DNA from: Microplitis mediator
Taxonomy: Eukaryota; Arthropoda; Insecta; Hymenoptera; Braconidae
DNA: 64,000 bases
Reading direction: 5' to 3'
NCBI RefSeq assembly: GCF_029852145.1
Contig: NC_079973.1
Coordinates: 11,242,385-11,306,384, forward strand
Shown: positions 49,273 through 59,910 of the stretch, one piece after another
How positions within the stretch are numbered: position 1 is the first letter of the stretch
How the letters are laid out: the number at the start of each line of letters is the position of its first letter
The notes under the pieces: model-generated
Told to the model about the DNA's origin: nothing
Database searches by the model: none
What the model saw: only the letters and a program-made list of their open reading frames with translations
Program-made: the position numbers and the translations under genes

Positions 49273-49476
49273 CACAGAAAAAACAGATATCTTAAGTCAA
49301 GAAAATATTTTTGAAGACAAACGTTTTCGGGAACCAAGTCAAGATTTTATTGAGCCAAGAGAATTCGTCTTGGTTGGAGAAGATTTCTACTTTATCTGAG
49401 AAAATTTAGGTCTCCAAAAAAAATTTTCTTGAATCAAGAATATTTACCTTCAGTCAAGAATTTTTTTATTTGTGTG
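49273..49476. mobile_element. 204-bp TIR element, inverted relative of 1798-1958
   Basis: Ends CACAGAAAAAACAGATATC and, reversed, CACACAAATAAAAAAATTC, flanked by TA on both sides. The interior shares 'gaagatttctactttatc' and 'gaattcgtcttgg' with the copy in the peptide gene intron. Confidence 0.85.
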
Positions 49477-49644
49477 TATGTATTTCTCCACATATTTTCC
49501 AAAAGAGGAAAGTGTTAAATTTAACAAATAAAGTAATGTTATTGTTTTTTTTTTACAAAATCATTTTATTAAAACAATAATTTTTTTTGATAACAATAAG
49601 TTTTGATCGACGGGTAATTCTACACAAGAGAACAGTGCATTTGT

Positions 49645-49795
49645 TTTTGGGACTCATCGAAGACCGTTAGGGATATTTAGGGTTCTTAGAAAACTCTAGG
49701 ATGTTTGAAAGTGGTCCAATAACCTGTTTATCGAGTGGCTAGAATTTAGGAGTTGGAGACTGTATTCAAAATTTTGGTAGCAATTCATCTTTGTG
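49645..49795 (-). pseudogene. Remnant of a fourth M13 C-terminal exon
   Basis: On the minus strand part of this stretch reads as G-P-L-S-N-x-x-E-F-S-K, the M13 C-terminal signature, and the DNA aligns with exon 7 of the intact genes ('tttgaaagtggt', 'aataacctgtttatcg' against 'tttgaaagtggt', 'aataagacgtttatcg'). Stops and indels break it outside this core. It lies about 150 bases beyond the stop codon of gene C. Its G-P-L variant is closer to typical neprilysins than the V-P-L or V-P-F of the three intact genes, so it may descend from an older copy. Confidence 0.7.
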
Positions 49796-49942
49796 TATAA
49801 TACACATGGATACAAAAACACTAGTTGTATCTTACTGACATTTAGCTTTTTCTTACACTACTTTCCGCGTTTTCTTTTTTAATAATTTATAAATACAAAC
49901 TAGTTCATAGATGTGAGCCGAGACAAAGTTCACGTGAAATTT

Positions 49943-52900
49943 CTATTCGAATATGTTACATTTTTTAACAGGATTCATTTTCGATCCTAGGGGACAATTG
50001 AAATCTTTCGAAAATTCAGGAGTATTTGAAAGTGGTACGATAAGACGTTTATCCTTTGGAGGATGTGGATCTTTTGGATTCAGCTTTCCTAATACCAATT
50101 TTGGTGCGCATTCTTGATTCGCGTATGACAGCCAAAACATTTGATTGGAATTATAAGGCAAGTTCGGAAATGTCGGTTCCGTTCCATGTACTTTGACCCA
50201 ATCTTGATAGGCTGAATAAGCGGCTCTTACGCCAATGTGGTCAGCAAGATTTTCTGCTAGGAAAAATTTACCGTCCAACTGTAAATAAGCAGCAGCATTA
50301 AAGAAGTATATTTTGATTTACTAACACGCAACATTATAGAATATTTGCACCAACTTTTTCTTCAGTTCCTCTGACAGTGAAGTTACTAAGTTGTTCAATG
50401 AGACACTTTTCTTTTTCATGAAACTTATCTTCAGAAAATGAACTCCATCGGTCGCGCTCAAATCCATAATCATCAATAAATTTTTTAGAGAAATCAATAG
50501 AATGCCCCATTTCGTGGCCAATAATGAATCCTAGCAAACCATAATTTGAATAAGTCGGGCGGTTGATGTTAAAAAAAAAATCTTCGAGAAGCGGAATACC
50601 TAGGACTTTAAAATTTCATTAATTATAATAAATTATTGAACTTAAAGTAGTATTTTACTTTGAGAGCTCGGAAAAAAAGCTTTTCGTTATAAATTTAGAA
50701 TGAGATGACCCGGGGCTTATATCAATACTTCAATAGATGTATTGAGAATAATATATCATAGCATTTTAAACTAATTTTTTTGTTGTTTTACTATTCGATT
50801 TTTTTGATCGAGTGAGCAAAGGGCATCAATTGTAAAACCTAAAAATGCTGCAATTGGAACACTCAGAGCCATCAGCGGACCAGCACAAAGTTGATGAGCG
50901 ATGTATCTCATCTGGGCTTATATAGATGTATGGTAAATAATGTGATTAACACGTGCGTTGTATGTTTAGCAGGAATATTTAATTACTTTTAATATTATTG
51001 ATTCAAATGTATTAAAAACTTTTGGCATTATGAGTGTAGTAAGTGTAATAGAACTTATCGAATGAGAATAATGAAAGTACTTCAATAGATATTACATTTT
51101 GATTTTGTGTTAAAATCGCGGCTGCATTGTGTTAGAATTGCAACTCTCGCACGCTGCCATCTTGAGCTCTGTCTTCAGCTAAATGAATTCATTTTTCAAT
51201 AAGTTAATCCCGGGAAAAATTCGTCATGCACGATCATGTTTGATTATGCATGATCAGGCATGATCGTGCATGATTCAGACATGGTCGTGCATGATCCAGG
51301 CATGACTTTGCACGATTCTTGCAAAGGCACGCAGGATCGTGTGAATCCATTTTCAACCATGCATGATCATGCATGACTAGAAAAGGATAGTTACGCATGA
51401 TTCATGCAATATCATGCATGACCACGCTCAATCATAAATGATCATTCATGACACCGCATGATTCATGCAAAGGCATGAATGGCTATGTAAAATCATACAT
51501 GATCATGCATGACTAGAAAATGATAATCATGCACGATTCTTGCAAAGGCACGCAGGATCGTGTGAATCCATTTTCAACCATGCATGATCTTGTATGACGA
51601 GGAAAGAATAGTCACGCATGATTCATGCAATATCATGCATGACCACGCTCAATCATAAATGATCATTCATGACACCGCATGATTCATGCAAAGGCACGCA
51701 TGGCTATGTAAAATCATACATGATCATGCATGACTAGAAAAGGATAGTCATACATGATTCATGCAATGTCATGCATGACCACGCTCAATCATAAATGATC
51801 ATTCATGACACCGCATGATTCATGCAAAGGCATGCATGGCTATGTAAAATCATACATGATCATGCATGACTAGAAAATCATAGTCACGCATGATTCATGC
51901 AATTTCATGCATGATCAAGTCTGATGATTTTTTCCCGGAATATTAATTTTTTATTATTTAACTGAAAATAATTTTTTTCTTTACCGCTCAAAGTAGAATA
52001 CTGCCTTGAGGAATAATATCTAGTTAAATATTATATTACCAATTAAGTGAGAGTCTTTAAAGTTGTAACCATTCACAGTTGTCTCAATCTTGGAATACAG
52101 TATATCCTTCCAACTAACTTCATCACTTGGCTTGAAACCTGCAGTCACTCGTTTCTTAGATTGAAATGCAATAGCATTATAAAAACTCCTCAAAAAATCA
52201 GCAGACGTAACTTCGAGTCCTTGGTAATACTCTTCCATTTTCTTGTCATCCAACAATACCTCAGGATAACCAATAATCAATTCTATAGACTCAATGTCTC
52301 TAATGAGTTTATTTCGGGATTCATCATCCAACGTATTTGTCCTGTTTATAATGCTTATTAATTTTTGACTAACATCTGCAGCCATCAGATTAACGCGACT
52401 CTTCACTTTACCGTCAAGTGGGTAATGATGTACATAGTGAGACAACTCGAGTTCTTTCAAACTATTTTGTAAATTTAAGGAGCACGAAGACAGTTGAAGA
52501 GCTGACGAGTTGACTATTTTGTAATAAGTATTCAATAATGTAAACAGAGTCGTAGAGGGGACAGTGGGAATCAAGTTTTGCACTGTCTTCCACATTCCGT
52601 AATTGGCCAGCACTTCTTTGGGAGTTTCCCTAATCAATTTTTCAAATTTCGTCATAAAGTCGTGATCTTGAATAAAAATGATCGATTCATTTGTTAAGTA
52701 GGGTCGCGGCAGCGTTGGTGGATTTAAAAACTTAATCCAATCAATAGTCGGCCATTTTTCGATCACTTCTTTCACAGACATTCCGTAAGTTTTATTTCCA
52801 TTAGTTAAGGAAGATATATAATTATTATTGCTTATGTTGAAAAGTTTCATTTCAAATTTTAGTGGTTTTTGGAGTCCTTTTATAGTTAGTGTTTTGTTAG

Positions 52901-55191
52901 CTCCCAAAAATTCAGTGACATTGGTTACAAAACTAACATAAGCCGCAAACTTATCAATATTTATTGTATTTTCTTCGTTATAAGCAAGTTCGACCTTTGG
53001 GGGTTGCAACTATTTATGGAAACATAAATATTGAAAGATGCATCTGCGCTCATTGAAAATATAATTGATGATTTTACTTACAGATAAAAATCCCGTATAG
53101 TTTCCGTGATGCCATAGCACTCGAGTCAAAAAAACATTAAAGTCAACACCATTCTCTTCCGCTTTATGAACAAAATTAATCCAATCGAAATTAGTCTCAT
53201 TCCATTTGTCACCTTGTAGAAGCGGCCAGCCGCCTAATTTTGATATCTGCTCATTCAAATAATCTAATTTGTCTTCTTTGCCATTAGAAACTAAAATAAT
53301 ATTTCTCTTCATCAATATAATTTCTATGAAATAATCAGTTATTGTAAATATGAAAAATTTCAATTACACGAAGACCACTGGATGTTATTCATATTATTAC
53401 AGGCGGTCATGTAATTTTTCAAGAAATTAAAAGGTCGAGAAAGTTGAAGTGAGTCGGACGTCGCTATTAAATGTTCTATTCGGTAAAAAATATCAGAAAC
53501 CTCAAAAATATTTCTATGCATTTTCTGTTGAACAAAATCAGGAGGAACATTGTCGAAATTGCCACAAGCGAATTCATAAAAATTGTCACAGGGGTCAGCG
53601 CTCATGTTGATGTTATTGAATATATTAAGCTCTGAAATAAGAACACAATAAATTGTTGACTTCTGCAGTAATGAATAAATTGTAACATGTCTATTAGTTC
53701 GTACCGAATTCCATAAGATCCAGAACACACTGGCGTGTAGTACAGGAGTCGTAAATTGCTGTAAATATGAAAATATAAGAAGAGGCCGGGAGTGATAAAA
53801 ACGCGGTTTCTTTGACACTAAACAAACGAAATTTTTCCGTTTGTCATTACGAGAAATAACACGAATTTTCGATTCAAATACACGGCGAAAAGGAGTTTCG
53901 AAAATATTCTAATATTTAACATATTTTAGTAAGAAATTACTTTTACTTTTTATTACTAAATGTAAGGTACCAGCGGGTAATAAAGCCTGTCGGGTAATAG
54001 GGCCTGATTGACAGAAATGATTTAAAATAACCGCCTTCGCTAAAGGCTACTCTAGTAGAAGGGTCTTGCATAGAGATGTTACGACAAGTTTATAGAGTAC
54101 CGATACCACGTTCCCTGTCTTCTATATTTCATCATTCGTCATATGATGTTGTAGCGCAGAAGAAATTATAAAAAACAATCTAGTCTTCTGACTCTTAAAA
54201 AGTATTGTTGCTAAATTTAAGTGATGATTCATCTCTAATACCAATTTTATTAAGTATAGTTTAACTATTACAGTTTGTTTAACCTGTAGGCTTTATAACC
54301 CTATCGTAGTAAAATAAGGCCTATTCGTATGGTTTTTGTAAAAGTTTAATTTTTTATTTGTCAAAAAAAATTGAAAATTTCCCTTAGCTGAACCTTACGT
54401 AAGGTATCACTGGTACCTGATAGTAAAAATTACAAAACAGTAATTAATAGTATATGTTAATCTGAAAAATTTCTATATTATTACTTTTATTGCTCATTCA
54501 TTCGCATTCCTTATTAATCAAATAGCAAATTATATAAAGAAATTATTAAATTATTTCTATACATTTAGTAATACATTTATTATGCGATTCAACAATTTTC
54601 ACTCTGTAAAAATACTGCAAAATAGTGATAATCACGTGATTTTAACTATTATTAATATTAATAAATATTATTGACCAGAATATCCTGTTGCAGCAACATG
54701 TCTTTTTTCCGTGTAGTAGTTATAAAGGTAAAAACCTGTTATTTATTAATTTATTGTATACTATACTATGAAAAATTTAATTAACACGTGAGGGTAGGAT
54801 TTTTAGATGCCGGATCCTAGACTATAATTCAATATTCTAACGCCTATATACCGGCTGAACATGTCATTTTTACCCTAATTGACATTTATAGGTTTTATGT
54901 AGGAGTTGTTTTTCTATACAAATTAAGTACTCAGTAGAGTTTCTAGATTCTAGCAAAGTTTTAAATTTTGGCTTAGGATACAACACGATCGGAAAGCAGA
55001 AGCAAAAAAAAATCAAATGTTGGGAAAAATTCCAATTAGACTTACATCTTATTTTGTCGTTCACATGTTCAGCCGCCACTACTGAGAGAAATACTATGAA
55101 CCAACTTGCCCTCATTGTATTTCTGGTAATGAAAAAATATTAAATTTTAAATTTATCACACAATTACAAAAATATTAACTTACATCTTCAT
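49943..55191 (-). CDS. Neprilysin-like secreted M13 metallopeptidase, copy C
   Basis: Coding exons (minus): 55191-55184, 55122-55046, 53758-53705, 53631-53368, 53290-53082, 53009-52040, 50599-50355, 50278-49943; about 720 residues, with the leader-exon start in frame (adds M-K-I-N-T). Landmarks: signal peptide, DPCDNFYEFACGNF, GGWPLLQG, N-G-Y at the substrate-binding segment, HEMGHSID, AENLADHIG, and the C-terminal HPPKDKR then PLSNTPEFSKDF with the family Cys. The donor after the small stem exon is GTACGA rather than the GTAAGA of A and B, and may be weaker. Intron 1 is enlarged to about 1.3 kb by the TIR element at 53962-54412, and intron 5 by the palindromic-word element at 51210-51938. 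Reading frame is intact throughout, so selection still holds it. Confidence 0.9.
51210..51938. mobile_element. TIR element CCGGGAAAAAT, CATGATCATGCATG words, in intron 5 of gene C
   Basis: Left end CCGGGAAAAATTCGTCATG; right end reversed CCGGGAAAAAATCATCAG. The interior holds some 40 copies of GCATGATCATGCATGA-like words. Around 51380-51900 they form higher-order units of about 140-190 bases with 'gactagaaaa', 'gcatgattcatgcaa' and 'accacgctcaatcataaatg'. Confidence 0.85.
53962..54412. mobile_element. GGTACCAGCGGGTAATAAAG element in intron 1 of gene C, uninterrupted
   Basis: Starts GGTACCAGCGGGTAATAAAG and ends with TACGTAAGGTATCACTGGTACC. It is the empty-site partner of 34129-35071. A and B lack it. 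Confidence 0.8.
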
Positions 55192-55290
55192 AATTTATTT
55201 TATTCGGTATGGCTTCGATGCCTTGATTTGACCAACACGTCGTGTGATTGATATTTTTTATCAGCATTTATACATATATACACCTCGATC
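55123..55290 (-). promoter_or_regulatory. Promoter and leader exon of gene C
   Basis: TATA-like run TATATATGTATAAA at 55268-55281, the leader exon with the in-frame ATG at 55189-55191, donor GTAAGT from 55183. Upstream sequence to about 55530 matches A and B. Confidence 0.6.
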
Positions 55291-55676
55291 ATTAACGAAA
55301 CGTGTCATTAACGCATCGAATTTTATCGCTACTCTCAAAAGTAATTTACCTGGGCATAAAAAACCCAAAATTAATCAATTGAACAGTATCTACATTCTAA
55401 GAATATAATTTGACTTCCAGAAGTCCAAGCATATTTTATTTCCTTATCATTCAATTTAAAAATACCAAATTAAGCTGATCTAATGACCCTATTAATGATA
55501 TTCTTTGTTTAAAAATACGTAGAAATTGAAGTGGAAATTCCGTAAGTAAGTGCTCGATATATAGAAACTTTGACTTGTTGTCATTAAGAGTGGAAATTCC
55601 GTGATTGGATTGTAGTTAAGGAAACCGTTATCACGTTTTATTCTGCCTAAATAGTCATCAATTGCTTGCTATAGTA

Positions 55677-55749
55677 GTTTGATTCGAACCCGAGTCCTTT
55701 CGAGTGCTAAGTATCCGACGCCTTGGACCACTCGGCCACCAAAGGGCCT
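55677..55749 (-). other. tRNA-like segment with a Leu/Ser-type A box
   Basis: Minus strand: GGTGGCCGAGTGGTCCAAGG is a strong class II tRNA A-box region, and CGGGTTCGAATC a B-box. Anticodon and T stems do not pair, so it is a pseudogene or SINE head. Confidence 0.5.
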
Positions 55750-56652
55750 ATACTTTAGATTGTTTTTAAGATCCATAAAAGTGATTTGAATAAACAGTCA
55801 TAAGTCACAAGAGCGCCTCTCGCGGAGGGCGCAGTAACTATTGCATGCCTTGAGCGCGAGCGTAGGTATGCTCTACTCTCGCCTAAAAATTAAAAACTGG
55901 GTTCCGTCAGAGTTTTTTTTAAATAAATAATAATATAGTGGTTAAAGTAGGTCAGCCTTCATACCACAATTAAAGAAAAGATCAATGGTCATTTTTCTCA
56001 ACAATAAACAGCTGGTCCAACCCACAATTTAGATTAAAAACGAATTTTTCAGAAAAAAATCCTGTAAAATACATGTAACACTCTTCTTGTAATCACCATA
56101 ACTTTCGAAAAACAAAACGAATTCTTTCAAATTTTATTTCAATGTATCCGTAAATTCATTGTGACAAACTGATTAAAAATCCACAACTCTATCATTATTC
56201 GTTTAATTATAAAATAATAAAATGTGCACTGTCGAAGCTTAAAAATTTACATCTCAGGCTGCCATATATAAAAAAAATATATAAACAGAATTAGTGAAGA
56301 CCTGCTTCTTCTATCGGAGCGTGCTAGATGGCGTTAGCAAAGATTTCCATTCTATCCGCGGGAATTTTTAAATATTTTCTGTAATAATTTTCTATTGTAA
56401 TAAATTAGTTTAATAGTTCCTTAAATGTAAGCAAAAAAAAAAGAAAAAAATAGGAGTCTTTATGAAAAAATTAACAAATCGTAACGTAAACATTTAATAT
56501 AAATAATTCGTGTATGACACGACCGCTTAAGGCATGCTCATTTGGATTTTCCAAACTTTTTTTTTAAAATTACGATGTAACATCGTACTTTTTATAGTTT
56601 CCATCGTATTGTAACAGAGGCAGCACTGTAATATTTATTTAATTAAAAAGTA
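55750..56652. other. AT-rich DNA, nothing recognised
   Basis: 55805-55860 is GC-richer (cgcctctcgcggagggcgc) but too short to interpret. No exon seen. Confidence 0.4.
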
Positions 56653-57058
56653 CACGGAAAAAATTTACTGTTGCTGCAACAGGAGGCATTCATGTTGCAG
56701 CAACAGGATTAATACTGTTGTTGCGACTTAATAGTAAAATATAGTTACACAGTAAAAAATTTTGTGTCATTGCGTCAAAAAACTTAGTGTTTAAAATTAT
56801 TGTGTTAAATATTCAGCACTTTTATGTGTACATTTAACATTTATTCTGTTAAATCGACACAAAAATGTGTTAAATATTTAACACAAAAATTTTTAACACT
56901 AAGTTTTTTGACGCAATGACACAAAATTTTTTACTGTGTAACTATATTTTACTATTAAGTCGCAACAACAGTATTAATCCTGGTGCTGCAACAGGATTTT
57001 TTCTTGTTGCTGCAACATGGCTGCATTCTGTTGCAGCAACAGTAAATTTTTTTCCGTG
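56653..57058. mobile_element. 406-bp hairpin element, CTGTTGCTGCAACAG words
   Basis: Ends CACGGAAAAAATTTACTGTT and, reversed, CACGGAAAAAAATTTACTG, flanked by TA. The arms are inverse copies of each other almost end to end, interrupted at the centre by the element at 56748-56938. Confidence 0.9.
56748..56938. mobile_element. 191-bp hairpin element nested at the centre of the previous one
   Basis: Ends CACAGTAAAAAATTTTGTG on both sides, about 45-base TIRs, flanked by TA. Interior words TGTGTTAAAT / ATTTAACACA. Confidence 0.88.
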
Positions 57059-57391
57059 TACTATGCAATGCAATAGAAAAATTATACGATGAAAATAATC
57101 ATTTGTTAAAAGTGTAATTCAGTAAAAATGACTTATGTTCGTATTTTTCATGTATGTATTTAGTTTGTTTTTCTATTTCGCATTAAAAAACGTCTTAATC
57201 TGGTAATCCCTTTTCGAACATCTGCTTCAGAACTATATCGTGATTCAATCTACTTCTATATACACTGCCAAACTTAGGGTATCTCTATATGCTTGATCAG
57301 CATATTCAAGCACTTAGCACCTACTTCCCAAGAGTGTAATACGCTTGTAACTCATTTGAATTCTACATTTCTCTCGGTTCCGTATACTTAC
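57059..57391. other. No gene recognised
   Basis: If the candidate exon at 57392-57502 is real, this is the start of its intron. Confidence 0.35.
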
Positions 57392-57502
57392 TCGGTATAT
57401 AGCCAAAAGCAGAATGGATATCGTTCTTGTCAGCCAGTCAGCACCAGTAACATACCCAGGTGGTTTGCGCCCTGGTGTCTCTTCGTGATTCCTATGTGCC
57501 AT
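57392..57502 (-). CDS. Candidate first coding exon with membrane or signal segment
   Basis: On the minus strand an ATG at 57502 in good context (GGATTCATGG) opens 37 codons: a polar start (MAHRNHEETPGRKPPG), then W-L-T-R-T-I-S-I-L-L-L-A-I-Y-R and a consensus donor CGA|GTAAGT, phase 0. The hydrophobic stretch could be a signal anchor. Composition here is balanced, unlike the surrounding AT-rich DNA, and the frame has an upstream in-frame stop, so the ATG fits as a true start. No downstream exon was linked to it. The plus-strand frame over the same bases (57293-57556) is the less likely reading. Function unknown. Confidence 0.3.
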
Positions 57503-57965
57503 GAATCCATTCAACGGCAATCACGTTTGCGCTTCGCAATATTTCGATTCTCGTGAATTATGCATTAGATATTATAAAGTCCGAATTTCGATTAAAATAA
57601 ACACATCACGAATATAAAAAAATTTATGAATAAAACTATCAGGACCAGTTGTATTGAGTAGATGTGTAATATTTATCAAAAAAATTAATCTGTAATGGCA
57701 AAAAGTATTAAAATCATTCTGTATTCGGTTTGAGTGATCAACTTTTATAGACCACTCATAGGATGAGCTTCAGAAATTTATCATATCATACAGTGTGGAT
57801 TTTTGTAAAAACAAACACTGCGGATAAAAAGTTATAGATCACTAACAATTAAGGGGAAGCGTAGTTTTTTTGATAAAATTAAAGTTTTGATTTTCAAATA
57901 ATTTGTTGTAGCATTTCAATTTTAATTATTTGTATTATCTGTAGGGCAACCTTTCAATGGTGATA

Positions 57966-58318
57966 CCCATACAAAATCGCCGAGCTTCGAAATTTTCCCA
58001 TAAGTCGGCCGATGCCTGGCTTGCAATGATTGGCTAATAAATGGCTAACTATACAGGCCCGTGCATGGTGAATCATTGGCAGCCGTCTTTTTGCTTATAA
58101 AAACGGCTCACAACTAACCGCCGTTCGTTGGCCAACGGTTTGATAGAGTGCTCTTGATACCAAGCTTTGGCCTATGATTGATTGCCACGATTGGCCAATG
58201 CTTGCGACTGCGATGCTTGGCATACCGTTATCATCCGATATTTAGCCGATCTTCAGCCGATGCTTGAAAATTGGCAGCCATTCGCGACCCAGTAATGGGC
58301 CGATTTTTTTTTTGTATA
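57966..58318. mobile_element. Word element rich in TTGGC/GCCAA, CCCATACAAAATCG end
   Basis: Left end CCCATACAAAATCGCCGAGC; right end reversed CCTATACAAAAAAAAAATCG. Interior: ATTGGCCAATG, GCTTGGC, GGCCGATG and GCCGATTT words. Confidence 0.6.
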
Positions 58319-58865
58319 GGTAGGGGAGACTGGGGTGCTACGGCCAAATCATTTTCCGGTCAAATCATGATACCTCTGAGGTTTTAAAGTTATTTTAAGC
58401 TGATCTGCAATATCTGGGGCATAATGGACCTCCTGAAAAGAAATTTGCTACAGGAGATTTTTTTTTTCTAAACTAAAATGAATTTGAAAAACTTATTGAT
58501 TAATGCTCTTTTAGGTCAACAGATTATATTGTGGTTAAAATCAAAAAATGAAAATTTCCATAAAATTGGTTACATCAGCTAAATAATTTTTTTTTCTCAT
58601 AAATTTGAAGTCCATGGGATTATAAAGTCACGGAAATAGTATATATGTGTTTAAAATCTTTTCTTTCAATAAAAATAAACAAAAATTTTTTTCAAGCTTT
58701 TTTTGAAGGCCGTCGTCCCCCAAAAAAAAATTTTTGTTTTGAGTTTTGGTAAAACCTCAATGGATTTGCTTTAGAAAGGACTAAATTAGGTTGACCTGTA
58801 TAGATTAAAAGCCATAAAAAATAATTACCGACTTAAGGGAACCGTCGTGCCCCGGTCTCCCCTAT
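58319..58865. mobile_element. TIR element TAGGGGAGACYGGGG, copy 2
   Basis: Left tip TAGGGGAGACTGGGGTGCTA; right tip CGTGCCCCGGTCTCCCCTA. Inverted relative of 20793-21254, with a ~60-base stretch at 58610-58680 that the first copy lacks. Confidence 0.85.
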
Positions 58866-59367
58866 ACATTTTTGAGTTACTGTTTAAGATGTTTAAAAAA
58901 ATAAAAATTTATACAAAAATTTTTTTAAATAACTTAAAAATTTATATTTAATGATAACTTATATGAATAAAGATACAAAAACGTTAAAGTGCAATAAAAA
59001 TAATTATATATATTTCAGCTGAAAAAAGTGAGTTTCAAACAAAACAGATTTTATCTTGATGGAAGTAAAATATTAAGTAAAGTATGTGCCTTTCTAATTA
59101 GTTGAATTAATTTACGCTATTCATAAAACGTATACTTATAAAATTATGCAAAATAGCTTTATTAAAAAATTAAAGACGGAAAAAATAATTAGGTAGAGAG
59201 ACGCTTTCAATTAAAACATAATTGACTTAACTATTTTTAATATTTAAATGTCAAGCATCAACTACAAGAGGCGTTTCAGTTAATGATTGCAATAAATAAA
59301 AATACGTTTATAATAAAGCCATGAATTTTTAAAAAATATCGTCGGATCTACTGAAAATTTAATTTAC
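58866..59367. other. AT-rich DNA, nothing recognised
   Basis: No exon or repeat family identified. Confidence 0.4.
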
Positions 59368-59572
59368 CTTGACATTACCTAGACAATTTTGTCGGTCTTT
59401 TTGCGATAGTAGGATAACTCGATCACCCTCTATTTGCGACACACATTCATTGTACAATTTTGCAAATATTTTGTCGACTGTTACCATCTACGCTAAGTCG
59501 ATAAGTCTGATATTCTTTGGCACCGACTTTCTGTTTTCCTTCAGGCGATTTCAATTCCGCCTCATAGGTGGC
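59368..59572 (-). pseudogene. Exon-like coding remnant with a frame change, unrecognised protein
   Basis: Minus strand. From an acceptor-like TAG before 59572 one frame reads about 30 codons of good composition (A-T-Y-E-A-E-L-K-S-P-E-G-K). Near 59485 the protein-like signal moves to another frame (V-T-V-D-K-I-F-A-K-L-Y-N-E-C-V-S-Q-I-E-G-D) and reaches a consensus donor AAG|GTAAAT at 59367. Both halves look protein-coding and differ from the AT-rich surroundings. One indel would join them, so I read a decayed exon; alternatively only the second half, from an ATG after TAG, is a real exon. Family not recognised. Confidence 0.35.
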
Positions 59573-59910
59573 CTACTTCCATAAAAATGTCATTTACAGT
59601 TACTTGACAAAATTATACATCTCGAACTACGATTGTATAATGAAAGCGTAGGTATTAAAACACTAAGCCTTAAAAAAAGGTTAAATGATATGTGATATAT
59701 ATTAGTCATTCCGAGGAACAGCGGGGAGATAAAAAATATTATGCACAATAATATAGCTTACAGTAAAATAAGAAGCCTAGTTTTTATTATGTATCGAAAA
59801 TTTTAAGACTTTTTTTTTCATACATAAATTAATAAATAATTTACTCTAAACGTTGAGATGTTTTTTTATTTCTAACCTTGACTTGATAGCCGGAAGTAGA
59901 CACTCACGTA

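Noticed and set aside
44576..50521. Second open frame overlapping the HEMGH exon in B and C
   Set aside because: It is a shadow frame of the zinc-site exon; the exon frame holds the conserved motif and matches the neighbouring exon phases.
51210..51938. CRISPR-like array
   Set aside because: Spacing is irregular, the repeats are degenerate palindromes, there are TIRs at both ends, and the DNA is eukaryotic intron sequence.
46818..53363. M-K-R-N-I start of the fourth peptidase exon as a separate gene start
   Set aside because: In all three copies these codons lie in an intron. A conserved acceptor (TTTCAG or TTTTAG) just downstream gives the exon the right phase, and including M-K-R-N would put a stop in the spliced frame.
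55677..55749. Functional leucine or serine tRNA
   Set aside because: The A and B boxes are good, but the acceptor, anticodon and T stems fail to pair.
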